Assembly (NCBI RefSeq): GCF_035046485.1
Contig: NC_085138.1
Coordinates: 290,011,256 to 290,075,255 of the forward strand
Length of the DNA: 64,000 nt
DNA from: Aedes albopictus
Lineage: Eukaryota; Arthropoda; Insecta; Diptera; Culicidae
Direction: 5' to 3'
In this document: positions 11,960 to 23,905 of the stretch, in pieces
How the letters are laid out: each line of letters starts with the position of its first letter
How positions within the stretch are numbered: the first letter of the stretch is position 1
Made by a program: the position numbers and the translations under genes
The notes under the pieces: generated by a model
Told to the model about the DNA's origin: nothing
The model's input: the letters and a program-made list of their open reading frames with translations, nothing else
Databases searched by the model: none

Positions 11960-14773
11960 ATCATACTTGATACTTGATGGGCTACAACTCGTAGTGGTGA
12001 GTCTACGCCGAATGAAGTATTCGCCTCCACTGGCCTCGGTCCTGGGCCAATCGCTTCCAGTCGCCCTGAACGTTTAGAGTCCTTAGGTCCTCCTCAACTG
12101 CAAAAAGCCAACGTGTGCGCGGCCTTCCACGAAGCCGACGACCCCTTCCTGGTTCTCAGCTGAATATAATTTTAGCTTGTCGAACCTTCGGCTTACGAGC
12201 TACGTGTCCAGCCCACAGCAGCCTGCCGTGTTGTATTCGCTTCACTATATCCATCTCTTTATATATCTGGTGCAATCCGTAGTTGATGCGACGCCGCCAA
12301 ATACCGTCCTCCAGTTTACCGCCGAGTATTGTTCGCAGCACTTTACGTCCGAAGACTCCAAAGGCTTTCCGATCAACTTCTTTTAACGTCCACGTTTCAT
12401 GACCGTATAAAGCGACCGGGAGAATCAGAGACTTGAAAAACGCGAGTTTTGTCTTCGTTTGCAGTCTGCGGGACCTCAGCTGGTTTTGCAGACCGAAAAA
12501 GGCCCGATTTGCAGCCGCAATCTAGGCCGCAATCCGTTTTTTCACTTCGCGGGTAACATCATTATCGCACGTCACTAGAGTACCAAGATAAACAAATTCA
12601 TCCACAACTTCAAACTTTTCCCCACCTAGCACCACTTCGTCACCACTTACACGGCCGGACCGACGTTGAACACCAGCAATCATGTACTTAGTCTTTGTGG
12701 TGTTGATCGTAAGTCCAATCCTCGCAGTCTCCCTCTTAAAAGGTACGAACGCCTCTTCCACGGCCAGACGGTCGATTCCGATGATGTCGATATCGTCCGC
12801 GAAGCCCAGGAGCATATGCGACTTCGTGACAATGGTTCCGCTCCTGTGCACACCATGCTCTCCTTATCGCTCCTAACAGTGCTATGTTGAACAGTAAGTT
12901 CGAAAGGGCATCAGTCCGTCAAAGGTTACGAACGATGACGAAATTTCATCCGCAACCCGTACACTTGATTTCGATCCGTCAAGCGTCGCACGAATCAGTC
13001 TAATCAGCTTCGCCGGAAGGCCATGTTCGATCATAATCTGCCATAACTCGTTTCTCTTCACTGAATAGTAAATCGTACGCCGCCTTGAAATCAATAAACA
13101 GATGATGGGTCTGCAAGTTGTACTCCGGAAATTTATCGTGAATCTGCCGCAGGGTGAACATCTGGTCCGTCGTTGATCGACCCTCACGAAATCCTGCCTG
13201 ATATTCGCCGACGAAGGACTCCTCAATCGGCCTCAGCCTGTGGAACAGAACTCCGGACAAAATTTTGTACGCTGAATTGAGGAGTGTTATTCCTCTGTAA
13301 TTCGCGAACTTCAGTTTCTTGAAAAGAGGGCAAATGAGACCATCCAACCAACTAGCTGGCAGTTCTTCCTCCTCCCATATCTTCAATATAATACGGTGCA
13401 AGAGTTGATACAGCTGCTCACTACCGTGCTTGAGAAGCTCGGCCGGGAGTTCGTCCTTCCCAGCAGCCTTGTTGTTTTTCAGTCCCCTAATGGCTGTCTT
13501 GACCTCGTCTAGCGTTGGAGGTTCCACAGCTTGTCCGTCGTCGTCGATTCGAATTCCGTCCGTCGCTCTTCCACTCCCACCGTTCAACAATACCTCGAAG
13601 TACTCTCTCCACCTGGCAGCCACCATTGTCTTGTCTGTCAACAAGTTTCCATTACGGTCGTTGCACATTACGGGAGAAGGCACTGTTTTTCTCCGCACGC
13701 CATTGACAGTTTCGTAAAATCTCCGCATATCATTCTGTTCCATACTCTCTTGCGCCTGAGCCATCACATTTTCCTCGTGCTCTTTTTTCTTTTTGCGGTG
13801 GATTCGTTTTTCGGCTACTGTTGCTTCCCTGTATCGCTACTTTCTCTGCCGGGTCCCCGACACCAGCATCCGGCTTCTGGCAACATTCTTCTCGTCCGTT
13901 ACTCTCTGCCACTCCTCGACGAACCACCCGTTTCTAGGTCGTCTTTGAGCAGTACCTATCACCTCCCGCACTGCTGTACTCATCGCTCCCGTGGATAGAC
14001 TCCCACAGAGTGTTGAGATTATCGCTCTCGTTGATCTCACTTATCTGCTCGTCCAGCTTCTGGTGATAGTCAGCTACCGTACCGTCTGCTGAAAACCGCT
14101 GGATGTTGAAACGCATCGATCGCCGGATCCTAGAGTCCGACACGGTTGATAACCGAGCTCGAATCTTACTAACTACGAGATAGTGATCTGAGTCGATGTT
14201 GGGACCTCGAAAAGTTCTAACATTAATTACGCCCAAGAAATGTCGGCCATCTACCAGCACATGGTCGATTTAGTTGCAAGTCTCGCCGTTTGGGTGTCTC
14301 CAGGTGTGCTTGCGGATGTCCTTGCGTGCGAAGTAGGTGCTACTAATGGCCATCCCCCAGGCGGCAGCAAAGTTGACTAATCTCAGGCCGTAGTCATTAG
14401 TGACGGATTGAAGGCTCTCCGTACCGATGATTGGATAGAAAGTTCTCTTTTTCGACCTGTGCATTGGCGTCACCGATGACAATCTTAACGTCTTGTTTTG
14501 GGCATTCTTCATAGGTCTGGTCAAGACATTCATAAAACGCATGCTTCACATCATCGGTTTTCTCGTTTGTCGGCGCATAGACATTGATCAGGCTGTAGTT
14601 ATAGAATTTGCCCCGGATCCTGAACACGCAGATCCGCTCGTTGATCGGCTTCCACCTCATAACTCGCTTCATCTGTTTCCCGATCTCTATGGATCCGACC
14701 CCATGTTCTGGCTTATCGCGGCCGCTGTGGTAGATGTTATATTTGAACAATGTGTTGGCGAAGGGATCCACCG
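11960..14773 (-). pseudogene. RTE-clade non-LTR retrotransposon, decayed (endonuclease C-half, RT, 3' end)
   Basis: Minus-strand frames together cover most of one RTE-type protein. First comes the endonuclease C-half, with INVYAPTNEK and VIGDANAQV at about 14480-14600 and GPNIDSDHYLVVSKIRARL at about 14150-14210. The reverse transcriptase follows: NNKAAGKDELPAELLKHGS near 13440-13490, NYRGITLLNSAYKILSG near 13260-13310, FREGRSTTDQM and FIDFKAAYD. The catalytic box LGFADDID lies at about 12800, then LEDGIWRRRINYGLHQIY and LLWAGHVARK near 12190-12320, and a 3' end near 11960 with an ATCAAGT doublet. Frames are broken by shifts at about 13000-13230, 13770, 14270 and elsewhere, so it is dead. The N-terminal part of the endonuclease lies beyond a 3-kb insertion at 17812-18030. 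Confidence 0.9.
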
Positions 14774-16289
14774 CACAGTGATGCGAGGGCGGAAAAAAGT
14801 CGAAAAATCAACTTACGTATTTTGATTCAAATGTATTTTTTCAGTTTTTCTCGACATTTGAATAGTCTATTTTTAAAATTTGGTGCTGATCGAACGAAAA
14901 TTGATTTTTTTCCAGAGCTTTAAAGTGGGTGTAAATCATACTTGAAATTTAAGCTCCCATATAAAATGTATGGAAATACAAAAACAAACTTCCTCTAAGT
15001 TTTCAAATATGAGCACACATTTGTACACATTTGACGCTATATTCATTTTGAAGATTTTTTTGTCAGCTTTCAGAAAACCTAGGGGTTATTTTGCGCAAAC
15101 TTGCGCAACATATGTTTTTCAGCAAAGAAACAACTAGAAAGCCCTTATGTTGAATACCATTTGACCTCCTGCTTATAGTTAGCGTATTGCTTTACTTATT
15201 TTGAGAATAAAAGGAGATACATGTTTATCTTCAAATTGTTACGATTGTATTGCTCCCATTTCTTATCTTTTATCATTCCACTTTTTATTTTCAAGGCTCA
15301 GACGTCATGAAGCTTTACGGAGCCATGCAAGCAACTCATACATAGACGAGAGGTCAATGGGAAAACATCTTTATATCTAAATTATTTTCAACATTTTCTC
15401 AAATTCTACATTAAAGAAGTTTCTATTCATTTGTATCGGCTCAGCTACCATAGCGCATAACAGAGCCGATGTTCGTTGTAGAATGTTAACATTTTTATGT
15501 GTGAAAAATATTTTAGTTATTGTAGTCTGCGTTCGATTTATGATCGTTCCAGAATATTTTCGTATTTAAAATTTCAATTGCGATGGTGTCCCTTTGGGCC
15601 CTGTTTCTTGATTTTCTCAAAGTAAAAAGGACCAATTATAATTAGAAAGCATGAAATGACCCTAATATTCAAATCCGATCTTTTGATAAGTTGGTTGGCA
15701 TGATTTTATCAACAAGCAACAGTTTGATATTCACGCAAAACGTAACGCGTGGAATGTGTCAAACGACAAAAAAAGGTAAATTTGCATAGACAATTTTCAG
15801 TAAATAACTACGGAAGTCTTTAAAGAACTTTAATTGAAGCTGATGAGCAGATTTTGTTGAAGCTGGGACGTTACGCCAATAAATAGAAGGAAGTTGTTTT
15901 TATCGAAATTGTAAACCCACGTATCTAAAATGAAAAAAAAAAAAACAAAATACTTGAACTTATTAATCCATGTTAAATATAGCAGGTTTTGTAATTGTTT
16001 GCATTACACACTTCTGGTAAATTTTTTTTTTGTCCTGTGTGAGTAATAACGTGTTTTTGTTTTTCTATCGGATATTTTGCCTAATTCAGATAGATCCTAA
16101 TTTTCGCCACTTCCTCAAGCATTAACCAATAACTCTATGCTCTGGCTTATTTTACCGGTAGCTGTTCGAAAAACATTTCTTTACAATATTTTTTTTTTAT
16201 TATTGATTCAACATTTTTTTGTGTTCATGAATATTAGAAATTTATGGAAAATATAAATAAATACATAATCAAGTACTGGTACGAAATTG

Positions 16290-17395
16290 TTTTAGTTGGT
16301 TCAAAAGTGCAACGGTCAAACGAACTGGTTCTTCTGACCATTTAGGAGAACTTCATATAGGAGAACTTCAGCGTTTCTCAAACTGAACAATAATTTATTT
16401 TAACCGGTTCATAACTAAGTTGGTTTTAGCCAGTATGCAAAATTATTTAGTTTCGTTGATCTGTCATTGCACAGGTGGAACTTTTTTATTCTTTTCAAAA
16501 GTTTATCGGATTAGTGAACCGGCTTTCCTTATCACTTATTTTGGTCCTATGTTTAATCGTTCATAAAAATAAATTAACAATTATCAAGCTGGACAGCAAA
16601 ATTAAATAACCGGTTCATAAATTATTGTTTTTGATTAACCGGGTCTCAAAATTATCTTTTTTTTGTCGAATGGGCATCCATTTACTAGTGGGATGAATTT
16701 CTTGATTTTACCGGTTCGAAAATGAACCGGTTTTCCAATTCACTTATTTTATTTTTTGTGGAAGGATAGCTATAAGAAGTAATTATAAAGCAACCACAGA
16801 CAAGCAGACGTCTCACTCTACTCACTTCCCATCGTTTCCCTTTTTAACGGATTATTCAAGTATTTCGTAGTTCGCAAATCGCTCACTCATGGCGTTCGTA
16901 TCGTTTTTGCTCCTGTTTGACGTTTGCTCACTACCGCCATCTACTCAGTGGGTTTGCGTACCACAGCATAATTAGCATTGGGCGATTGTGTTTGCGTGAC
17001 GATGTGTTTTATCGCTTTTTGTTCCAAGTGATACGTCTGTTTGTCTGTGAAGCAACTATCCTCAAGAGATATACTGTAATTATTTAACCGGTTAAAAAAT
17101 AGATCGGTTAGACAAAACGGTTCAACAAATAATGCATTCTCCACTTGTTTATCATCATAATGTATAGAACATCAGCATACTACCAGTTGGACGAAATCCT
17201 TGGTTTTACCGGTTCAAAAGTGAACCGGTTGAGCAAACCGGATCGCAAAATAATACACTTTATTCATGTTTAATTTCCCATGAAAATAAATTATAAAAAA
17301 AAATTAACGATTTCTAATCGGAATTATAAAATATGTTTTACCGGTTCAAAAACGAATCGGTAAAATGAACCGGTTCGGCGAAATAAACATTTCTA
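16290..17395. repeat. ACCGGTT-containing palindromic repeats inside the Transib element
   Basis: Units of the form TTTTACCGGTTCAAAAGTGAA then CCGGTT recur near 16400, 16615, 16710, 17085, 17205 and 17340. Their outward arms are inverted (GGTTCNNAANTGAACCGG). The block is interrupted by the 255-bp MITE at 16795-17049. Confidence 0.7.
16795..17049. mobile_element. 255-bp MITE with 7-bp target duplication (copy A)
   Basis: Inverted ends start CACAGACAAGCAGACGT and finish ACGTCTGTTTGTCTGTG. AAGCAAC is duplicated at 16788-16794 and 17050-17056. It shares internal phrases (GTTTGACGTTTGCTCACTAC, TTAGCATTGGGCGA) with the copy at 47860-48112. No coding capacity. Because it sits inside the Transib element, it inserted after it. 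Confidence 0.88.
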
Positions 17396-17469
17396 TTGTA
17401 CTATTCGCTTCTCACTCAAAAAAATCTGTTATCTCCATTGGTTCCCTTTTGGACGTTGGAGGGTAAAAA

Positions 17470-17700
17470 ACATTCCCAAATTGTCCACTTCCCCGGGGGA
17501 ACCAGGATTCCGGAACGGTCCTGAAAGTGGCCAACCTGGTCCAAAAGTTCTGAATTGACTTTTAGTGGTCCTATTTTGCAAAATTATGACAAACGATGTG
17601 TCGCAAGATAGGTTTAAAAAAAATTCCAAATTTTCCACTTCCCCAGGGGAACCAGGATTCCGGAACGGTCCTGGAAGTGGCCAATGTGGCCCATAGGAAG
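17470..17700. repeat. tandem 152-bp duplication
   Basis: The block with TCCACTTCCCCGGGGGAACC and AGGATTCCGGAACGGTCCTG is present twice, about 152 bp apart (17475 and 17627). The 92-codon minus frame across it shows the doubled phrase GPFRNPGSPGEV; I regard this as non-coding repeat. Confidence 0.8.
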
Positions 17701-17811
17701 TCAACATAAGTTAACTTATTCTAATAAATAATAAAGTTTTTATAAGCTTTGAACGAATATCATGCATGTTAAGACTTTTTGCCACCTTTTGTATGGAGCC
17801 GCATCACTGTG

Positions 17812-18030
17812 CACCGCCCTGAATTCACGTTCATCAGTTTTGGGCCACCGCACTTCCTGTATAGCAGCCACGCACACACCAACTTTCTGCAATTCACGAG
17901 CCAAAAGGCTCACTCGTCCAGGTTCATTTAAGGTCCTGACGTTCCAGGTACCGAGTTTCCAATCATAGTCCTTATTTCGTTGCCGGGTAGGTTTTCGAGA
18001 GTATCGTTCGCATGCTCTATTTGTTACTTC
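17812..18030 (-). pseudogene. N-terminal endonuclease part of the split RTE element
   Basis: The minus strand reads WKLGTWNVRTLNEPGRVSLL then ARELQKVGVCVAAIQEVRW, the start of the RTE-type exonuclease-endonuclease-phosphatase domain. It ends at EFRAV exactly at the CACCG duplication. It belongs to the relic at 11960-14773, from which the Transib insertion separated it. This segment is still open in frame. Confidence 0.88.
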
Positions 18031-18059
18031 ATTTTTCGTAGTGTTGAAAGGATTCGACA

Positions 18060-18160
18060 GGCTACCTTAATTCTGAGATCAACAGGTTTCAAAAAATCCT
18101 CCATGACGAATTAACGAGGAGAATAAAACTGCCGAAAATACGAAATAATACGTAATACTT
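18060..18160. repeat. partial copy of the GGGTGACAATGGGTAT MITE family
   Basis: AATTCTGAGATCAACAGGTT, a CATGACGAATTAACGAGGAG box and AACTGCCGAAAATACG match the right half of the elements at 34131-34319 and 37543-37734. The left half is missing. Confidence 0.55.
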
Positions 18161-18199
18161 AAAAACAATTATCTCAATTTTTTTTATATTTTTTTTTGT

Positions 18200-20690
18200 T
18201 TCTGATATCTAATAGCGGACATTTATTGCAGTTTATTTTACTGTGGATCAAGATGGAAAAAAATATGGACAAAAAAGTTATTTAAGAATGTTGTATACCC
18301 TTGAGCCCTTTCAGATAAAAGATTAGCTACCCCAATGCGTATAGCAACCACCCTTTCTCCGAATTATCTTTTAAATCACATAAAATCCCCTGGAAATCCT
18401 TGAAAGCTTCATGAAACTCTCCTTATACCTCCCCATGAAGTTCCCTTAAAACCCAAAGAAATGTCCAGGAACTGTCCCAACACATAACTCCCTCTCTTTA
18501 CTTAACCCATGAAAACTCTCTGAATCCCCGTGAAACAACACTGAAACCTTCTTATACCTCCATGAAGTATCCCACCAGTTCGTATGCAGCATCCATTGAT
18601 CGAGAACGAAACACACCATTCATCAAACAACCAAATGCAAAACACTGCCGGTAGAATCTTCAAGAGCAAGGTTCTCACGTGTTGTTGACATTTCCGAAGT
18701 GTTGCCGACTGTTTAAATGGCAAAGTGATCAGAGCTCATGCAACCGAGCCTCAACACACTCCTTCTAATCCATCCGGTCGAACCCATTCATCATTCATTT
18801 AGTGCTGCAGGTATGTACAGCACAGCAATTCCCCACATCTCAACACCCTCCTCCCACTCTCTTCCAGAACAGTGAGGGTGTCAAGTCAATTCAAATATTG
18901 AAACGAGTTCGATCGATCAGTGAAGCTACACCTCGCAGCACCTTCAGCTCGTGCAGCGCGATCGGAATTGTCAGCGACACCACACGATTGTGTACCGAGC
19001 AGTTGATCTTCATCATCGTTAGAGATCACCTAACGCTATACTCTCGCTCCCTAAACAACCTTTTTTCCCATGCTCTGTCAGTGATGTGTGTTTGTGTCAT
19101 CATCATCATCAGTGTCGCATCATAATCGACAGCCCGGGGGCTATGAGTCGATTCTGTACGACAGGCAGCACACTCGTCGTCGTGGGCTTCCGAAGTGGAT
19201 TCATCAAAATCATTCACTCCTAGCGAACGAACGAGTTGATCTGTTTTAATTCATCATCTGGTCTCCTCCACCGCGGTTGGACCCAGCGAAGGCTTCCAGT
19301 CACAGCCATCCGTTGTCGCTGCCGTCACCTAAGTCCGGATGCAGACAGACGGGTGCATAAGCAAACACCACTCACCTTGGCTTGGCTGCAACCATTGTAA
19401 TTGTCTGTTTTTCTCGCTCCGCCACTAAATACTTCCTCAATCAGTCGAAGAGTGACTAACCGAATGCATACTCTATAGACGAAGACGACTGATGGGGCAC
19501 AAATCCAAAACATCTGGGAGCAGCTGATCACTTCTAAACCTCCGGTGGGTAGGTTGTTGGTGGGAAAAATGTAAATGGTGCATATTTTAGCTTCTTGTTT
19601 AGAAAAGACGATCTTCAAATACAAGACCACCAATGGTCATACACTGTTTATTGGTTTGATTAGGGTGTCCCAAAATTGCACATGGTCAAAAAGCTTGGGA
19701 TCTCACCCTGTAAATGATAGCTGAGAGTGTTTGAAAGAATTTTTTGCATGACGGAATGTTCGGAATCGGTCGAGAAATACGCTATTTTTCTGTAGCAGTC
19801 GCTTATCGATCAGCTCAAACTAAAACGAAACATTTATTTAGCTTAAAGTTTAAATTATTCTTACTTGAACTCACAAGAAATAGTTTTTTCTCACTCCAGC
19901 GATGCCCTACAACTACTTCAGCACTTTGTATATTTCCAGCGCTAGTCCTGTTTGCGACATTTACCGATTAGTTACACTAAAATGCACTTAATAGAATGTC
20001 TACTCACGCCTATTTGATGTAATGGCTAGCCACTAGCTTTCGGAAATTCACGGTGCTTATTACTTCCCAACTTCTACCAAACGCGTGTGCAGTAGCCTGA
20101 GGGTAAATGGCAATTAATTACAGTTGCTATCAAGTTGCACAAAATACTACTCACTAATTTACTGAACTAGGCTAATCTACTTTGATTGCCTTCCAATTCA
20201 CGGATATTACACTACGCTAACACGGTTTAAACTTTAATTTTAATTTTGCTCCTCAACTTCAATCGGATTTTATTACTCCAAGTTTGTTTTTGTTTTCATT
20301 TGCTATTTCTCCTTTCTTTCATGTAACATAATCAATGGCCTGCAACCGCAGTTGACTGGCCGCGCATAATACTGTTGCGTTCACACGTATCCCTCTCAAT
20401 GTGAACGCACTGTTAGCAGGGTAGAGCTCGACGCCGTCAACACGGAAACTTTCGGAAATGACGTTGAGGGCTTTCCCGATGAGATTTTTGAGAAATGGCC
20501 ATTTTTCGTAATAAATATCATGCACATATTTTTTACCGTACAAAAAATGGTAATTATGCCCAAGTAGCGTATATGTCAGAACTATTCGACATAATAGGCA
20601 AATATTTCTGAAATAGAGAATATCAGTAGATTTTTATGGATAGTTCTATCAAACGCTTGTCATCCTCTCAGATTAAGGTGAGCCCAACAG
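18200..20690. other. no supported gene; some degenerate simple repeat
   Basis: 18360-18560 holds CCTGAAAC/CCATGAAAC-type degenerate repeat like 11030-11935. 18590-19330 is more GC-balanced with no clear exon. 19640-20690 is AT-rich, with a short element-like phrase GGGTGTCCCAAAATTGCACA at about 19664. Frames of 60-107 codons show no recognisable motif. Confidence 0.4.
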
Positions 20691-20699
20691 GTAATGGTT

Positions 20700-21030
20700 T
20701 TATAATTTTTCTAATAGGCTAGGGCAGCTCAGCACCGTACCGGGATATCCGACCTCGTGCACTCGAATCGTCCCACGCATCAACAGAGCAGTCACCTAGT
20801 GTACTGTGTTCGTTCAAGCCCTGTCGCTTGTCGATTTTGATCTTCTGTTCTGCCACGGAGCCAGAGCAGAGCAGAGCGCCCATCATAAACTTGGTAATCC
20901 CACACACAATCGCTTTTCGCCGCCGGAGGTGACGGAACTGAGCCGAACCTCACATCACCGGCAAACGATCATGACGATTTCGAACAAAAAGGCACCTATC
21001 GTTGAAACGCTCCTCTGAAAAACATACAAC
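20700..21030. other. unique-looking GC-balanced stretch, no gene seen
   Basis: Sequence between AT-rich repeat DNA and the hAT element. No recognisable protein on either strand. It may be host intron or enhancer DNA. Confidence 0.3.
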
Positions 21031-21045
21031 ATTGATGATGATGGG

Positions 21046-21263
21046 CAGGGCCGGATCTAAGGGGGGGCCGGGGGGGCCCGGGCCCCGGGCCCCCACATTT
21101 TAGGGGCCCCCACCAAAACCTTTTTTGGTTGCTAACGTTAGCTTTATTTTTCATATTGCTCAAGTACTGTTCGAAAATAAGGAAAAACATTTTTGGTCAC
21201 CTCTCAGAAGGGCCTCCACATCCGCTCGGGCCCCGGGCCCCCACAATCCTTAATCCGGGCCTG
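21046..21263. mobile_element. hAT-type MITE, 218 bp
   Basis: Ends are CAGGGCCGGATCTAAGG and, inverted, CAGGCCCGGATTAAGG. The 8-bp ATGATGGG is duplicated at 21038-21045 and 21264-21271. CAG-type ends with an 8-bp duplication identify the hAT superfamily. Subterminal GGGGGGCCCGGGCCCC runs are strongly self-complementary. No coding capacity. Confidence 0.9.
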
Positions 21264-21489
21264 ATGATGGGAAACGATCCACATATTCGCTCGCGACTGG
21301 CGACGTCCTCACGGTCGTCGTCAAGACCAAGAAATAGGATTTTAATCTCATTACCGTTTGTGATCTAATTAAATTTAATACAGAGCCATAAAGATGAACG
21401 GTTATGGGCACATCACGAGCGGAGGCGATCAATAAACGTCGACTTCCCTTTCGTCTGCTGGTGCTGCTGCCAAGCTGATCCGCGACTGA

Positions 21490-23380
21490 CGACTAGAGTG
21501 TTTTGGTGAGTTGGGATGGGGCTGAGCCCGATTCCGAAGCCGCGCCACGCCGTGTGTGTGATTCATGCTCCCGAATGGGTGTTGCGAAATTTCCAAGAGC
21601 TGTCATAATCCCCTCGCCGCCACATGAGGGTAATAAGACCGATTTCATGGCCAAAATGCTCAACTTCGTTGACTGCACTACTTCTGCTTTTGTTTGACCA
21701 TATGTCGCCATTTCTAAATCAGGGCTAGTCTCGTTGGTCGTCTTTACGGCTACTGCTCGGATAGCGTCCAGACCCGTATTCTTGTACAAGTTAAGGAACT
21801 TTGCTATTACCGAGACGACCTCTCCTTTGCAGGCTTGGCCAAAGGGTACAAGGGTGCCCATGTTTGCTACAACGTTTCCACGATCATTTGCAGCATCTCG
21901 GGGGAGGTTTCTTAAGGGTGCTGATGCGCTCTTAGTTTTTTGCCATGACTACTCTGTAGGCATCAATCCAGGCGGTCCTGTTGGCAGCCTGGAAGAGAAG
22001 CACGTCCGCCCACAACCGTAATCTCTTTGTTCATGCCAATTTGCGTCAATTTCTGGGTAGAGATCGCCTTGGCATTGCGGTGTTGCATGTACGATTTAGG
22101 GTTCCGTCTAGATCATCGCTAGATAGATCATCGATGTTACCCCTCCAAAAGAAATCACTCCACAAATGTCGGTTTATCGAGGCACGAGGTCAGTAATCCA
22201 CAATGGCTGTCAATTATCCTCGACTGTAGCCAAGGCCATCTTCTCCCGTATTCCACCCTGTATTGAATCGCCAGATGCCCACTGTGTGTGCACCCATCTT
22301 CAACCCTCCAGTTCGAGTTAGGGTTTAGACCGGGTCTCCAGAAGGTCACATCAATGATGGACTCTGCACCGTTCCTACTGTAGGACTTCTGTCGCCTGCG
22401 CTCTCCATGGGTATGGGTCCGATAGTAGGGCGATGTCTGTACTTGACTGCGGGACTGACTGCCACAGCAACTGTTGTGCGGCTTCACGGTGGTTCAGGTT
22501 TAGCTGAGTAACCACCAGAGGCGTCCACATCGATTAGCCAACTCTTACCTTTTCGACTGCAGTCGGTTTGTTTACCGGGTCTTTTCGCAGACGGATCGAT
22601 GGACTTGGTGTATCTATCTCGCACTGCTGTTTAAAGGCAGCTGTGAGCTCGTCTGCGTCGTATCGTTCAGGTTTTTACACTGGAGAGTCGTCTCCGCCGT
22701 CAGGGCTTTCACCTGCACTATCTCGCCCAGTACCTCTTGGGCTAGTGCCTAGCAGGAGGTGCCCGTCTTGGTCGCCCCCTGCTTTAGCACAAGCATCATC
22801 TCTCCAGTCCAAATGCGCCGGATGCTGTTTCCATCCGCTCCCAGCGATGAGAGACGATTTTCGCATGTCGCTCAACACCTCGGCGTATGTATTCATTCGT
22901 GGTTTATTTTTTCCCAACCTTGATCTTGTGGAGTGTGAATATTAATGAATGGCATTCCCCTTTGGTGTCCTTCCCCTATCAAACGTCGGTGACAGCAAGC
23001 ACCTTGACGAGGTGGGCAGGAGTGGAGCTTTGGCGGAGCAAGCCGCCTCCATTGCGAGGTCCCGTATCCTGTCAGTTTGCTAAGATGGCTGGGAACGGAC
23101 TGTTCCAGTGAGTTACGCAATATTCACAGATCTAATGGCTCTCTCTCTCTCTTGGTCCAGTTGGCTCCTAGTTTTCTTAAGATTGACCTCTTGGGGCTTG
23201 ATTTCCCTGCATCTTGCGCGTTTTGCAACCGGCTTGGGAGCCTTGTTACTCGTGTTGGCCGTCCCCGTCCTCTTTGACGGTCCACCTATCTCGGCCAGGT
23301 GCTTCTTGACACACTCCCCCCTACCCCTGGGGCCGCACCTCTTTGACAGGTATATATGCCATGCAGCACGAGCCATGGTG
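21490..23380 (-). pseudogene. R1-clade non-LTR retrotransposon relic (ORF1 plus ORF2 start)
   Basis: At about 22400-22510 the minus strand reads QLNLNHREAAQQLLWQS, matching the start of ORF2 in the intact element at 60114-63071 (QINLNHCDTAQQLLRQS). SIIDVTFWRPGLNPNSNWRV at about 22300-22380 follows after an internal deletion. AWIDAYRVVMAK at about 21960-22000 and GLDAIRAVAVK at about 21750 continue in register up to the RT start. Upstream minus frames at 22520-23380 are in the ORF1 position but I see no intact zinc knuckles. Many stops and shifts. Confidence 0.75.
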
Positions 23381-23504
23381 CGGTTTGCTCACTCCCCTAC
23401 GGTTTCAGCGAGCTGCATGGATTCGTGCGCCATCGTTGCAATGCCAGCAAAGAAGAAGCTGAACGTTTGGCAACCGTTGTTACAGTTGGTTCTGGGTCAT
23501 TTGC

Positions 23505-23905
23505 CCAAACGCCGTTCGGTCGAATGCCGTTTGGCCGAATGCCATTTGGCCGAATGCCATTTGGACGAATGCCGTTTGGCCAAAAAGGAATGATGAACTT
23601 AGTGATCATGTCATTGTTCTCTTCTACATAAGTGTAACTCTAAACAACAGTCTACTTATGATTTAAAGAAAGAAAAATCTCCAAAAATTATTCGCACAAT
23701 GTCAACTAATGCTTGAATGGTAAAACTAGAAAGAAAAGCCTATGATTAAGAGAAGGAAATACCTGATGAACATATTTCCAGCTAAAATGGAAAACAGTTT
23801 CTATGAATACTTTTGAACACAATTCGGCAAAACGACATTCGGTCAATTGGCATTCGGCCAAATTATATTTGGCCACACGGCATTCGGCCAAATGGCCGGA
23901 CACCG
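23505..23905. repeat. fold-back repeat of TTTGGCCGAATGCC units
   Basis: At 23515-23582 a 15-16 bp unit (CGAATGCCATTTGGC) is tandemly repeated about four times. At 23820-23902 the same unit occurs in the opposite orientation (GGCATTCGGCCAAAT). The two arms enclose about 235 bp of AT-rich DNA. It resembles a fold-back MITE with minisatellite ends. Confidence 0.75.

Larger units (their letters stand above)
14774..17811. mobile_element. Transib-type DNA transposon, non-autonomous, 3038 bp
   Basis: Both ends read inward as CACAGTGATGCG (14774-14785, and 17811-17800 on the minus strand). They are flanked by the 5-bp direct repeat CACCG at 14769-14773 and 17812-17816. Removing the element and one CACCG copy restores the RTE endonuclease frame across the junction (EFRAV then DPFANT), which independently fixes the boundaries. 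A 5-bp duplication with CACWRTG-like termini is the signature of the Transib superfamily, the relatives of RAG1. No frame over 100 codons and no recognisable transposase core is present, so this copy is non-autonomous. The interior holds a nested MITE, ACCGGTT palindromes and a 152-bp duplication. Confidence 0.8.

Noticed and set aside
14774..17811. Real V(D)J recombination signals
   Set aside because: The resemblance is explained by Transib ancestry: there is a 5-bp target duplication and no receptor gene segment or nonamer beyond six of nine matches.
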